Origin: Microstegium vimineum
Lineage: Eukaryota > Streptophyta > Magnoliopsida > Poales > Poaceae
Assembly (NCBI GenBank): GCA_022036555.1
Contig: CM039133.1
Coordinates: forward strand, 41,306,718 to 41,370,717
Length of the DNA stretch: 64,000 nucleotides
Reading direction: 5' to 3'
Shown: piece after piece, positions 12,113 to 23,930 of the stretch
Layout: every line of letters begins with the position of its first letter
Position numbering within the stretch: the first letter of the stretch is position 1
The notes under the pieces: model-generated
The model's input: the letters and a program-made list of their open reading frames with translations, nothing else
The model's database searches: none
What the model was told of the DNA's origin: nothing
Made by a program: the position numbers and the translations under genes

Positions 12113-13706
12113 TGTAGGGTCGAGATGGCGGACTAGAGGGGGGGGGGTGAATAGTCTTTTCTAAAACTTAAGCGCAACGGCTAACCGAAACAAATGCGGA
12201 ATTAAAACTATTGGTCTAGCCAAGACTACACCCCTCTATCTATAACTTTAGCACCTAGCAAATTATACTAATTGGGCTCACTAAGGTGTCAAGCTAGGAA
12301 GCTCACCTAAACAAGTCTAGGTTGCAAGGTCACACAAACCTAAGCAACTAGTACTCTAAGCAAACCGGGAGCTCCTACACATGCTAGTAAGCAAAGCACA
12401 AAGCACCTAAGCTCACTAGCAATGCTCTCTAGCAAGACTACACAAGTCAACTAGAGAGCTCAACTTATTTAGCTACACAAACTAAGCAATGTGACTAACA
12501 AGGCTACACAAGCCAATTAGCCACTCAAGATCTACTTCTATGCTACACAAGCTAGAAGGTAACTAGGCAAGCTACACAAGCTAAACTAGTTACAAGAGCA
12601 ACAACTACTCACTAGCACAAGTATATGAAAGTAAATACAAGCTAGTGATTTGGAGAATGCAAACCACCGAGAAGATGTACAAGCTAGTGATTTGGAGAAT
12701 GCAAACCACCGAGAAGATGTGCAAACCACCAAGTCCCCATTGTGTCGACCACACACTTGGTGATTCGGCGGCTAATAGGCGTTCACAATCCTAGCCGACT
12801 AACTCGGGCGCCGCAAGAATCCACCCACAAGTGAGGGTAGCTCAATGACACGCTCAACTAGAGTTGCTCTTCGCGATCCCCTGCGGGGTGAGCACAACAC
12901 CCCTCACAAGCACTTTTCCGGAGCGCCGCACAATCTTCTTGCGCGCTTCGACGGAGCCACAAGCCCCCAAGCCGTCTAGGAGGTGGCAACCTCCAAGAGT
13001 AACAAGCACCACCGGCTTGCAACACGATCACCGAGTGCAACACGATCACCTAGTGCCACATGAAGCTATCTCTCAAAGCAACGCACTAGAGATCACTCAC
13101 TCGCAACCAAATCACACTCTTTGCTTGCACAAGTGAGTTAGAGGGCTCCCAACCAAGCACACTAGAGGCAACACATGCCCAAGGTGCTCAACCAGCCCCA
13201 AGGGCCGGCCAAGGGCTATAAATAGCCACCCCATCGAAACTAGCCGTTTTGCCTCATCACTGGGCTTCCTACGCAGGCTCCGGACGCAAGATGAATGGGG
13301 GGTCCAGACCATCTCGCATGCATCCGGACCCTCCTCCGATTTGAAACTGCCCGTTGGCGCCTTCGCCTCGTGCTGCCGCGTGTCTCCGGACGCATCCGGA
13401 CTTACCTCCGGACCAACAGCCGCACTGCGTCCGGACGCGAGCAGAGAGCTCCCCGAGAGCCCTTTTCATCCGGACGCGCGACCGGAGTTCCCTGTCTGGA
13501 CGGCAAACAACATCCGGACCTCCTCAGTCAGTACAACACAGTCAAGGGGGCAGGCGACCGGACGCAGACCCAATGGTCCGGATCGCCCAACACCCTGCGT
13601 CCGGACTCACTCCACCAAGTGTCCGGACCTCCACAGACAGAGAAGGGACCTAGGGTTAGGTTCCGGACGCACTACATGGTCCGGACACCACGCCACCCTA
13701 GCGTCC
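12113..13706 (-). repeat. 5' LTR of Copia element, first part
   Basis: Colinear with 4869-6440. It differs by a small internal duplication near 12670-12725 (TACAAGCTAGTGATTTGGAG repeated). The TATA region is at 13216-13225 and the TCCGGAC-rich zone at about 13277-13690. The LTR stops at 13706 because the gypsy element inserted there, duplicating CGTCC (13702-13706 and 23785-23789). Confidence 0.9.
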
Positions 13707-14793
13707 TGTTGACACCCTTTTTCGACACGTATCAAATGGGCTGAGGCTTGACTGGTCAGCGGTCATTCTCCATCGGTATCGGGAGTCGATAGTGCCAAGG
13801 GAAGGGTGCTGGAGAGAGACTAAGTGTTTTGCCGATGGAATCTGATAAGCCTTGCCGACGAAATCGGTGAAGTCTCGCTAAAACTGATTGCCGATGAGGG
13901 GTCATTGCTAACTGCCGATAAAGGGTCATTGCCGATTGCCGATGAGGACTCGTTGCCGATTGCCGACAAGGGCTCGTTGCCGATTGCCGATGGAGGATAG
14001 TTGCCGATTGCCGATAAGGGTTCTTTGCTGGTTGCCAATCGGGAAAATATTGCTGATGCTGATGGGCGTGGTTTAGCACTTGGTGGCAGCAGAAGACTAC
14101 AGGTGGCCAAAGGAGGAAGTTGCAGGGATCTGCCGATGGAAGGCTTCCATCGAGGAAGAGTATAAAGAAACTAGTGTTTTATACCAGTATTATTATAGTA
14201 GTTTGAGTCCGACTCTTGCATGGGTCGTTTATTTTCCTTTAAAATAGGTGTGCTTGTTTAGGGAATAAATATTGTTATTCGGCTCCTGCGCGAGTCAGTT
14301 TCCTTTAAAGTAGGAGTTTGTTTTTAGGAAAGATATGTGTCGTATCTTTGTATAACTCTCCATGCGGGAGTATAAATATGAGCCCGAGGGCTATGGAGAA
14401 GGAATCCAATCAAAAACAAACCAATTCTACTTTTTATCCTACTTTTACCACAATTTACTCTTTTATGCATTAGTTATAGTTTCCAACGAGTTCTTCAAGC
14501 TTTCGACGGGCTGCATCACCCTGATCTCCGTCAAAATCCTTGCTAGTTCCGCGTGGGAGTACCTCTAGGCTTTGGCAATCCGGGCGCATCGCTGTTTGCC
14601 TCGTCTAGCTCTGCTCTAGTTATCCGTGATCAATCTGAGCCTTGGCGTCCGGGCGCATCGCTGTCGTCTCGTTCAGTTTGTCATAGTTATCATCCTTGTC
14701 GATTGATTGGTCAAATCGACTGGCACGCCCTCGACATCGAGCTTTGGGTAATAGCCCGAGGTGTTCATAGACCTGACGCTTTTTGTGTCAACA
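13707..14793 (+). repeat. 5' LTR of PMD-carrying gypsy element
   Basis: TG...CA boundaries with 9-bp terminal inverted repeats TGTTGACAC/GTGTCAACA. At 13880-14040 there are seven or more imperfect 20-25-base repeats of the type TTGCCGATTGCCGATGAGG. The right copy at 22698 has the same length. Confidence 0.95.
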
Positions 14794-14800
14794 CCTCTTT

Positions 14801-14819
14801 TGGCACGCCCAGTGGGACC
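14801..14819 (+). other. Probable primer-binding site
   Basis: TGGCACGCCCAGTGGGACC starts with TGG, complementary to a tRNA CCA end, eight bases after the LTR. I cannot name the primer tRNA with confidence. Confidence 0.55.
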
Positions 14820-14840
14820 GATTATATAAATATATCTATC

Positions 14841-17800
14841 ATGACTAATCCCAGGAGTGTCATTGAAGTCTCCACAGCAGATCTGACAGGTCACCAGAAA
14901 CAGGTTCTGGAGCAGGCAATGGAGGAATACAAGCGCTCGTATCTTAGATCCTTCAGCCTAAACGGGATCGGCGAAGCAATACAGAAGCAAGATCCGCCGC
15001 CGCCGCGGCAGACCATTCTCAACGCCGATCCTGGTAAAATACAAGAGATGGTTAATTCTGCATTCAATAATGCATTAATTAGCCAATCCAATGTGCTGTC
15101 CGACGCTGTATGCAATGCTGTCAAGCAGACGTTCAAGGGACAGGCACCATATTATGTTGGTCCAGAGCGTCAACTCGGATCGGCATCTGTTGCAACCCCA
15201 TCGGCGGTTCCAGGAGCATCTTCACCAATCGTAAACCAATCTGCCGATGAAGTCGTGCCACCAAGATCGAGCCCAGCAAGCTTTATTCAGGTGAATGTAA
15301 ATCCGGCGGCTTCAGCAGTATCCGGACCTGTCATCCAGAATCAGCCAACTTCAACCAACTGTTGGAGGTATGGTACGCATCTAAGTCTATCTGCTGATTC
15401 CAGATTGGTCCAAGTTAACCATGCAGGAGGGGAAGTTCCTATAGCATCGGCAATGTCCGCACAACCGATGGTTTCAATGATGCATTACACTACGTCCTCT
15501 CCAACAGTGCAGTCGCCAACAGGGAATCTACGAATGGCAATGCCCAGAGTGCCGCGTGCCCAACCATCAGCAGGCCACTTGCCGATACAACGAAGCCCGG
15601 CAGTTGCAAGTCAACCCATGGCGGCAATGGTTCTTCAAACTGGGACACCGGCTAATCAAGGTAGCTATGTCATTAATTGTCCGGCGCCACAAGGGCAGCA
15701 GGCATCAGCCGGCTATCAGCCGTTGGCAACTTTTTGGCCGATGCAACAAGGTACGCCAACTGTCAGTCAACCTGCATCGGCAATAGCTACTCAGGCTGCG
15801 GTACCCGTGAGCCCAGGTGATCAATCAAGGGTACAACAAGAACAAACACCCGCCGGTTATTGGTTATCGGCGAATGCTTGGCTGATGCAACAAGACGCGC
15901 TGATAGTTAATCAGCCTACGTCGGCAAATTCTTGGCCGATGCAATCAACCATGTCAAGCGTCAGTCAGCCTGCATCGGCCATAGCGGATCAACTAGCCTC
16001 AACTGGCTATCAGTCACCGGCAACTGCTTGGCCGATGCAACAAGACATGCCGATTGCCAATCAACCTGTATCAGCCATAGCTGCTCAACCCCTGGCACCT
16101 ATAAATCAAAGCTATCATCCAAGAATACAAGGGGTGCAGGAATCGGTTGGCTGCCAACCATCGGCAAGTCTTGGGTCGGTGCAATAGAATATACCGAGTG
16201 ACAATCAATCTGCATCGGCAGTAGCTGCCCAGCCCATGGTATTCGCAAGTCAAGGCTATCATCTGAGTGCGCGAGAACTGCGGGAATCAGCTAGTTGTCA
16301 GCCATCGGTAAGTCATGTGCCGATGACACATAATGTAGGTTGGATTAATCAATCGCCGATTCAGCGGCAATATGTGCAGCCTGAGCGCCGAGTGGTGAGA
16401 GCTCTACAATACCATCCAGCGAATTTGCATAATGAAGCGTCGGCACATCAACCGACAAGTATTAAACCACGGTACTCGCAAGTGTACAGTGAGACATCGG
16501 CGCAGCGACCAATGGACGTAACGCCACAACGCAAACCGGTGATTGTGCAAGATGGCTCATCGGCGGCCCTGCCGATGCATGGTGTCCAAACAACTGGTTC
16601 TGTGTATATTCCAAACACTTCGAGTATCTTGACATCAAGACCGGAGGTAGTACATCAACCTAATCAGCTAGTAGACGTTCGAAGTGGCCCATCGGTCAAT
16701 CAGCCGATGCATAATGTTCATCAGATTGGTGCTATAAAAGTGTCAGTTGCTTCAGCTTGTTCACCACGGAGACACGAAGAGGAACATCAACCTGTTCGGT
16801 CGATTGGTCGGCAACATCAAAACACAAGGGTGGTTCCAACCGAAGACATGGAAGTTCCAGACTCGGACAGAGAACCAAGTATCGGCGATGCTGAACTAGA
16901 AAGATTTACCTTTGATGTCACAGAGGCCAATCCAGATGTTGAATCATTCGAGCCCAGGGAGACTTGGAGCGCCAAGGTACTCTTCGTTGGACAGGGGAGC
17001 CCTGAATCAGATGATGAGGCGAGTGTTGGTACTGTTGAATGGGTAAGTGATGAAGAGTCGAGGCCTTGTGCGTTCGACCAGAAGAAGATTGGGAAGTTCA
17101 CCTTCGATGTCACGAAAGCCGATGGGATATTTGACTTATTGCTTCGGGAAGGGCGAATTGGGCTGGCCCCTAATCAAGCGATTCCATCGGCCGAAGAACT
17201 CCGGAAGACCAGGTACTGTAAGTGGCACGACGCAACTTCTCATAGTACCAATGACTGCGAAGTATTCAGGCAGCAGTTGTAGTCGGAGATCGAATCTGGG
17301 CGTATCAAGTTTGAAAACTCTAAAGTCCAGAAACCGGTGGAGGTAAATCAGCACCCGTTCCCCGACAATATGGTGGAGATCAGCGAAAAAACGAGAGCGC
17401 TGACATCGGAAGCTGCCAGAAGGAACTCATCGGTAGACCCTAGTTCCCAAGTGTCTGAGCACGATGTAGGGAGGTTCGCCGATGACAGAAGAGTTAAGAA
17501 GGTCGCCGATGAAGGTAACGGTGCCGACAGGGCTCCTGGAGTTGTGATCACGTACAAACAACCAAGACAATATCATCGGCAATCACGTGAGGAACGGTAT
17601 CGGCAAGAAGAAGAAGAGCATCAGGAATGGCTTCGACATAAGGACCACTGGAGGTGTCCCTTCTTTGTTCACTGCTGGGAGGAAGGCATCAAGCTGCCCA
17701 CCGCCGATAACTGTCCAGAGTGCAACGGGTACTATGCTGCCGATCGGTCAGGTAAGAGACCTTGTTTTGACGATCAGGCACCCAGACATGCCAGACTACT

Positions 17801-18176
17801 CAGAGAGGACAGATCGGCACATGACCAACTGGGGGGCAAGCTCAGTGCCCATGATCAGCTTGGCAGGCGTGTTGACCAGGGGGAGCTGGAGGAGGCAGCC
17901 AATGCTGAAGCGCCCGACGACGAGGTATCCTCCAGAAATCCCAACATCGGAAAAAGTGCTGATGCAGACGATGGAAAGCAACACCAACCTGTCTGGAAGA
18001 CTAAGTTTCCTCCGTGGTGCCCAAAGGGACTGACCAAGACCCAGAAGAGGAGGGTTCAGCGCCAGCGCCGTGACGACCTGTATAACACTGCAGAAACCTC
18101 GGGAGAAAGGCGGTGGAGGCCGAAGCGCAAGGACAGAGGCCCATCGGTAGACGCCGATGATTCGCCGATGGTCTGA
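14841..18176 (+). pseudogene. gag: Gag-like polyprotein with two in-frame TAG codons
   Basis: The ATG at 14841 (MTNPRSVIEVSTADLTGHQK) opens a frame that runs 1111 codons to 18176, broken only by TAG at 16185-16187 and 17280-17282. The N-terminal 110 residues look like the start of Tat-type Gag. Residues about 110-700 are a low-complexity Gln/Pro/Ala/Ser region with loose repeats such as ATAWPMQQ and VNQPASA. After 17180 come family hallmarks: TRYCKWHDATSHSTNDCEVF, then RCPFFVHCWEEGIKLP with NCPECNGYY, then PPWCPKGLTKTQKRRVQRQR. Protease and everything downstream are absent. Both stops fit CAG-to-TAG change. Readthrough is possible, but the contexts do not match the known CARYYA signal. Confidence 0.75.
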
Positions 18177-18841
18177 TTAAAATCAATCTTGGACCTGTTA
18201 GTTTGGGGGTTGTATTCAGCAAACCGGCGAGTCCAATTATTATACTTTGGGCACCTGCCTATGGTTTGTGTACGAAACGCCGCACTGCCGATAGATTCGT
18301 TAATTGTCGGGAGATAGTTGTAAGAATGGTTCTGTTGCGCTTGCGCATGATAACTAAGTATGTGTTGCGCGCGTCCTGGGGTTGCATGCTTTGCGGTGGA
18401 TCTATCGGCGTTATCCTAATTCTTATCCGATAGAAATATGAGGCCTCGTTGCCGATTGTTGTTACAATCAGGCCAAGTACCAGGGTCAGTTAATGAGTTG
18501 GATTACTCAAGATTTTAGCCAATTCGATGAATTATGCTATCGGTAATGATTGCCGATGACTGGGTAAAACAAGTTTTCCGATGGTACTCTAGAATGGAGA
18601 TTGACCTTACTGATCAAGATTGAGTTCTAAGTCTAGGGGTTTTCTAATCAAGTTACTATCGGATAAAACAGTCTACCTCCAGCAAAGCATACATGTCAGA
18701 AGTTCTCAAAGGAGTTGACCTATGACGTGCTCGTTTGAATGCCAATGAAAAAGAATTGTAATACATCGGTAAAAGCATGCAAACATTATATTACAAGACA
18801 AGATCAAGTATCAGATTACATTCTTGCCGATATAACATGCA
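18177..18841. other. Non-coding spacer between convergent genes of the gypsy element
   Basis: The sense Gag-like frame ends at 18176 and the antisense PMD gene ends at 18842. The gap is AT-richer, holds repeated GCCGAT/ATCGGC words and shows no credible ORF. It presumably contains the two 3' untranslated regions. Confidence 0.6.
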
Positions 18842-21800
18842 TTACAATAAGGAGTGGATGAGGTTTATCGCACGCAGGCGAATTTGATCTATTTCGTCTA
18901 TCTCCTTGGCGTCAGCATCGGCAGAACCCTCAACCGGCTTGATTTTCTTCTTCCACAAGATGGCTTGCCGAGCGTGCTGGTCCCTTTCTTGCTGCAAGGC
19001 CCCGATAGAGTCAGATAGCTGGGCCTTTTGTTGATTGGCGGCCGTTAGATCCCCTTCAACCTTTTCCAACTCCGCCAGCAACTCCTCCTTCCTTGCCGAT
19101 AGGCGAGAGATTTCCTGGTCGAGTTCGCCGATGGAAACTTTGACTTGACCAATGCTTCTATGCTTCTCATCGGCAAGACATTTGAATTTGAACTTCTCTT
19201 CCTCGCTCTTGGCTTGGGCAGCTCTATCGGCAATGCGGCGAACAAGCCTCTGGTACTGAATCTGTTTAACGTCAATAGAAGCTGCCTGGAGGAGGGTTTC
19301 TGCTGCATTGGCGGAGAGATGGCTTCGGATGTCTTTGAATATGATCCTTGCCGCCGATGAGTCCTGGACGAGTTGAGAGGTATCTTGTAGCAGCAGGGAG
19401 AGCAATTCTTCAAGTTTGGACTTGATTGGTGCCGACACAGCTGGGATAGAGCTCTCTTCCTCCTCGTCATCGGGTGCGGCCACCGAAAAAGAAAATAAAC
19501 TGTCTGCTGGAGGGGAGTCTTGGCGCCTATCTTCGTCCTGCGGATTGAGGTTGAAAGAGAAGAGACTATCTGGGGAGTCTTGGGCCTGAAAACAGAAGGG
19601 TTATAATATGTCGATCGAAGAATTATGCTAGAATTTTCAGGTGATTAACTTACCATCTTGAAGCGAATTTCTTGCCCAGGACTTGGCATTCTAGATGGCC
19701 CAGCCTCATCTTGGACATCGGCAGCAGTTGCCGATGAATGAGCTACCGGCGCTGTTGGTAGCGTTGTCACTGGTATTGCTTCTGGTATGATACTTGGTTG
19801 TGGTGGCAATGCCGCTCTTTCATCAGAACCTTCGGATGGTACCGATGTCGATGTTATCTTTGCCGCTACGATGGGCGGAGCTGTCTCGTCAGCAACCTCG
19901 ATTGACGGCACCGATGCTGATGTTGCTTCGGCTGCTGCCGTGGTTGCGGTCGCCTCATCGGGGACATCGGCTGATGGTACCGATGCCGATGCCACCGCCG
20001 CCATTATGGGGGTTTCTTCATTAGGAGCTTCGGCTGACGGTGCCGATGCCGATACTGCCTCTGCTGCAGTGGGTGGAGTTGCTTCCCGACCGACGACGTC
20101 GTCCATCGACTGATCTAGAATAAGAGCCGTTGGAGTTTCTGCCGATGACATACCGGCAGTTGGTAGTTCAGTTCGTGCCGATGACGAAGATGGGCTGGCC
20201 AGCCTCAAACGTCTCTTCTTCCTTGGCGCGGCAGCAGGAGATCCAGCCCGTTTAGACGAGGACTGGGGGGCATCGGCAGATGAACTTTGAGGTACTTGTT
20301 TGCTTGGAGCAGTTGCCGATGACCTCATGGCCTGAAAGTATTCAATGCAAATTATACGAAGCAGATGTTGCCGATTAAACAGTACATAATCGGTGTGAGT
20401 GAAGATGAATTTACTGCAAACACCCGCGTCAGGGCAGCAGCAGCGGCCGATGTAGCCTTGGCTTTTGCAGGTGTCGGTGAGGGTACCTGTCGTGGGGTGA
20501 AGGCAGCTAACGAAGGAGCCTTATGGCCGATGAGCGATACGGGACTCATTATTCGAAGCTTGAAGGGCTTGCCGCTCTTGCTCATCGGAGGAATCGGGTC
20601 ATCAACCTGTTACACGCAAGAAGGTTAAATACCGATGGCGAAAATAAAAAAGGAATGCATCGGAATGAAGACTTACTGCGTCATCGGGGATGATATGATC
20701 GGCGTCAATCATGTGCTGATAATGGTGCGACGACTTGGTGAACAGTTGACACCTCCACTCTTGCAACCAGGATTTGTACTCGTTTGTGATGAAAGAAGTT
20801 GGTGACCAGGAGGATAAGTCAAGATCCGATACATCGGCATCGGCAGGAAGGCTGACAACCTTGTTCCAATCCAGAGCACTGGAGAATGTCTGCCTAGGCT
20901 GCACTACCTTGGAGTAACAGAGCTTGATCGGCAGTTGGCCGAATGCCAGTTGTCTTGCCGCTACCGATGGGTAGTAAAATTCAAATGACGGAGGGGCGTT
21001 CTTTCCCGATCCAAATATGTTCACTGGGATAGCCCGAGGAGTGATACTGGCCTTCATCATTGTTTGGTTTTCAGGTACATTCCCATTGGTAAGATTAAAT
21101 AGCAGTGGGAATTGGTTATCTACATCGGCATATGGCCACCAGAGCCGTTCTACGACAGGAATTCCATTATAAAACTTCTGAAAGAAGAGGCCGAATTGCC
21201 CTGCATCGGCATCGGTTCCTGGCAGCACAATAGTGGCCTCTCCAAAGTTGAGTGGAGGGCGAGTTGCCGATTCATCTTCCCCACACTGGTGATCTTCTGG
21301 TATGTCTCTCGGGAAGCGTTGGGCGAACAAGTCAAATTGGAGTACTTTCTGCATATGTGCGTTCAGCCACATGTTGATGAACCACCAGGGGCCTCCAAGA
21401 TTGCCGATGTGCTCACCTAACAGTAACTTCTGGGATACCTGATGGAGGAGACGATATACCGATCCCAGAAGATATCTGCCCAAGGGAAGCCTTATCCCAT
21501 CGGCAAGCATCTCGGCTGCTGGAAGATACATGGTAGTGGGTCCAACTGCCTTGCCGCAGAAGATGAATTTGTCTAGCCACATGTTCAGGAAAGTGGCATG
21601 CTCTCTCTGATTTACTGATCCCGTCTTCTGGTATTCCTGAGTGTAACCCGTCCAACCGCCGATGTTCCGGGTATTTACTCTGTGCTCAGCTCTCCTATTG
21701 AATAAAGTGAAGATGTCGGCAGAGGAGATGTCCAGGCCGGTTAGCATGTGAACATCGGCAAGAGTGGGAGTGGCCGGTCCATGTCGGAATAAGAACGCGT

Positions 21801-22277
21801 TCAAAGTATCTGACCAGAAGTAGGAGGCGGCTATTAACATGTTCTCGTTCTTTTCCATGTCGGCAATGGAAAGCCGGATGCATTGGTTCAGATTGCGTTC
21901 TTGCCAGTAGATTTGCTGCGACCCAGCAACCCTGAGATACCAATTTTTCCACCCCTTAGTGGGCTTGGGCCATGATCGGAAAGTATCCTTCCACAGTCCT
22001 AAACCGAAACATTCAGATCTGAAGGGGATTCGGTTGGTTTCTGCGTTGATTATGTAACTGGGATCTGGATTGCCCATGGGGCCTAAACAGCTAAAAGTGG
22101 AGCCAGTAAGTGGAATCACTACTTTGTTGTACAGCTCCTAGAGTTCGAAAGAAAGAAAAGGGAAAGATCAGAGAAGGAATGGGGATAAATCTAGGTTTGT
22201 ACGAGAAAAATACCAGCAGAAGGTTGGATTGGGAAGGAAATAGGTCTCACCTTGGGGATGTTGACTTGGATTGCCAT
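18842..22277 (-). CDS. Antisense plant mobile domain (PMD) gene carried by the gypsy element
   Basis: The minus strand shows a five-exon model with GT-AG borders: 22277-22251, 22137-20677, 20606-20415, 20331-19654 and about 19576-18842. The first three junctions keep phase 0. Exon 2 (487 codons) has the plant mobile domain look: LNAFLFRHGPATPTL, ADVHMLTGLDISSADIF, NIGGWTGYTQEY, THATF-like helix (HATFLNMWLDKFIFCG), GGPWWFINMWLNAHM and RLWWPYADVD. Exons 3-4 encode an Ala/Ser/Pro/Glu-rich linker. Exon 5 encodes a coiled coil of about 200 residues ending INLIHSLL. The best exon 5 acceptor (exon from 19583) would change frame and soon stop; acceptors giving exon starts at 19576 or 19567 keep it open. 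PMD proteins in plants act in the nucleus in silencing; the role here is unknown. Confidence 0.75.
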
Positions 22278-22432
22278 CGGAGTCGAGGAGATGCTTGCAG
22301 TTCGTCCGTGGATTGTGGGAGAGTACTGTTGCTCGAGTTTGTGTTCTTTGGAACGGATGGAGGTTGAAGACGATGGTGGAAAGGTGAAAGTGAAAGTGGA
22401 CTCAGGGTGAAAAATAGCGTGGACCCCGGTAA

Positions 22433-22442
22433 CTTTTATAAG
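22433..22442 (-). promoter_or_regulatory. TATA box of antisense PMD gene
   Basis: The minus strand reads CTTATAAAAG about 155 bases upstream of the proposed ATG at 22277, inside the element and not in an LTR. Confidence 0.5.
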
Positions 22443-22682
22443 CATGTTCGGGGGCATTTTGGGGTTCTGTTTCATACTGTGCAGAAATGTGGAAGCGCCC
22501 GCGGTAGATACGTGCGGTGATCGAGGTGGTCTGTAACTGTTCGTGCTACAATCGAGGGATTTTATTATTAAAATACAGTTCCACATGCGAGGATCGAGGA
22601 AACCGTACGCCTATCTCGGGGGTAACGGCTACAGCAACGGCTACAGTGGAGAGAATTTCGGCACGTAAAGTTATACGCTCTG

Positions 22683-22697
22683 AAACTGGGGGGCATG
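22683..22697 (+). other. Polypurine tract of gypsy element
   Basis: AAACTGGGGGGCATG lies directly before the right LTR at 22698. Confidence 0.7.
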
Positions 22698-23784
22698 TGT
22701 TGACACCGTTTTTCGACACGTATCAAATGGGCTGAGGCTTGACTGGTCAGCGGTCATTCTCCATCGGTATCGGGAGTCGATAGTGCCAAGGGAAGGGTGC
22801 TGCGGAGAGACTAAGTGTTTTGCCGATGGAATCTGATAAGCCTTGCCGACGAAATCGGTGAAGTCTCGCTAAAACTGATTGCCGATGAGGGGTCATTGCT
22901 AACTGCCGATAAAGGGTCATTGCCGATTGCCGATGAGGACTCGTTGCCGATTGCCGACAAGGGCTCGTTGCCGATTGCCGATGGAGGATAGTTGCCGATT
23001 GCCGATAAGGGTTCTTTGCTGGTTGCCAATCGGGAAAATATTGCTGATGCTGATGGGCGTGGTTTAGCACTTGGTGGCAGCAGAAGACTACAGGTGGCCA
23101 AAGGAGGAAGTTGCAGGGATCTGCCGATGGAAGGCTTCCATCGAGGAAGAGTATAAAGAAACTAGTGTTTTATACCAGTATTATTATAGTAGTTTGAGTC
23201 CGACTCTTGCATGGGTCGTTTATTTTCCTTTAAAATAGGTGTGTTTGTTTAGGGAATAAATATTGTTATCCGGCTCCTGCGCGAGTCAGTTTCCTTTAAA
23301 GTAGGAGTTTGTTTGTAGGAAAGATATGTGTCGTATCTTTGTATAACTCTCCATGCGGGAGTATAAATATGAGCCCGAGGGCTATGGAGAAGGAATCCAA
23401 TCAAAAACAAACCAATTCTACTTTTTATCCTACTTTTACCACAATTTACTCTTTTATGCATTAGTTATAGTTTCCAATGAGTTCTTCAAGCTTTCGACGG
23501 GCTGCATCACCCTGATCTCCGTCAAAATCCTTGCTAGTTTCGCGTGGGAGTACCTCTAGGCTTTGGCAATCCGGGCGCATCGCTGTTTGCCTCGTCTAGC
23601 TCTGCTCTAGTTATCCGTGATCAATCTGAGCCTTGGCGTCTGGGCGCATCGCTGTCGTCTCGTTCAGTTTGTCATAGTTATCATCCTTGTCGATTGATTG
23701 GTCAAATCGACTGGCACGCCCTCGACATCGAGCTTTGGGTAATAGCCCGAGGTGTTCACAGACCTGTCGTTTTTTGTGTCAACA
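22698..23784 (+). repeat. 3' LTR of PMD-carrying gypsy element
   Basis: Same 1087-bp length as the left LTR, with TGTTGACAC...GTGTCAACA ends. Differences seen by eye are isolated substitutions near both ends. Confidence 0.95.
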
Positions 23785-23789
23785 CGTCC

Positions 23790-23926
23790 GGAGCTCGGTT
23801 TTCAGCCGAGACTCCTCCGCACTTCTCCCTTTGCTTCTCATGTGCCAACACAAATGTGTTCACCACCTTGTGCATGTGTGTTAGCATTTTCACAATTATT
23901 TTCAAAGCATTTTTCACTTGCTCTCA
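23790..23926 (-). repeat. 5' LTR of Copia element, continuation
   Basis: GGAGCTCGGTTTTCAGCCGA onward matches 6441-6577 of the other LTR up to CACTTGCTCTCA. The two then diverge because a different element begins. Confidence 0.85.
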
Positions 23927-23930
23927 TTCA

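Larger units (their letters stand above)
13707..23784 (+). mobile_element. Ty3/gypsy (Tat-like) gag-only element with antisense PMD gene
   Basis: This 10,078-bp element has two 1087-bp LTRs (13707-14793 and 22698-23784) that begin TGTTGACAC and end GTGTCAACA. Perfect CGTCC target duplications flank it (13702-13706 and 23785-23789). By eye the LTRs differ at only about a dozen positions, so the insertion is recent. The plus strand carries a Gag-like ORF (14841-18176). No protease, reverse transcriptase, RNase H or integrase motif was found. The minus strand carries a spliced PMD gene (18842-22277). Lineage (Tat-like) is inferred from the Gag C-terminal motifs. Replication presumably needs enzymes from an autonomous partner. 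Confidence 0.9.
4869..23926 (-). mobile_element. Minus-strand Copia element, gag-only, with nested insertion
   Basis: On the minus strand the order is 5' LTR (from 12113 rightward), PBS complementary to initiator Met tRNA (12099-12110), gag (12061-10195), about 3 kb without coding signals, polypurine tract (7141-7158) and 3' LTR (7140-4869). No protease, integrase, reverse transcriptase or RNase H is recognisable, so the element was probably non-autonomous. The 5' LTR is interrupted at 13706 by the gypsy element 13707-23784. It resumes at 23790 and ends near 23926, where an Athila-like element begins. About 560 bases of the 5' LTR expected beyond that point are not seen, and no target duplication was found. 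Confidence 0.85.

Noticed and set aside
19787..20113. Plus-strand frame opposite the PMD linker exon
   Set aside because: It mirrors the low-complexity Ala/Ser/Pro linker on the other strand and has no independent support.
20602..22119. PMD exon 2 read as a complete single-exon gene starting at 22119
   Set aside because: The apparent start codon there is GTG. A TAG/acceptor lies just upstream, and a good donor (GTAAGT) ends the conserved part at 20677, so a spliced model fits better.
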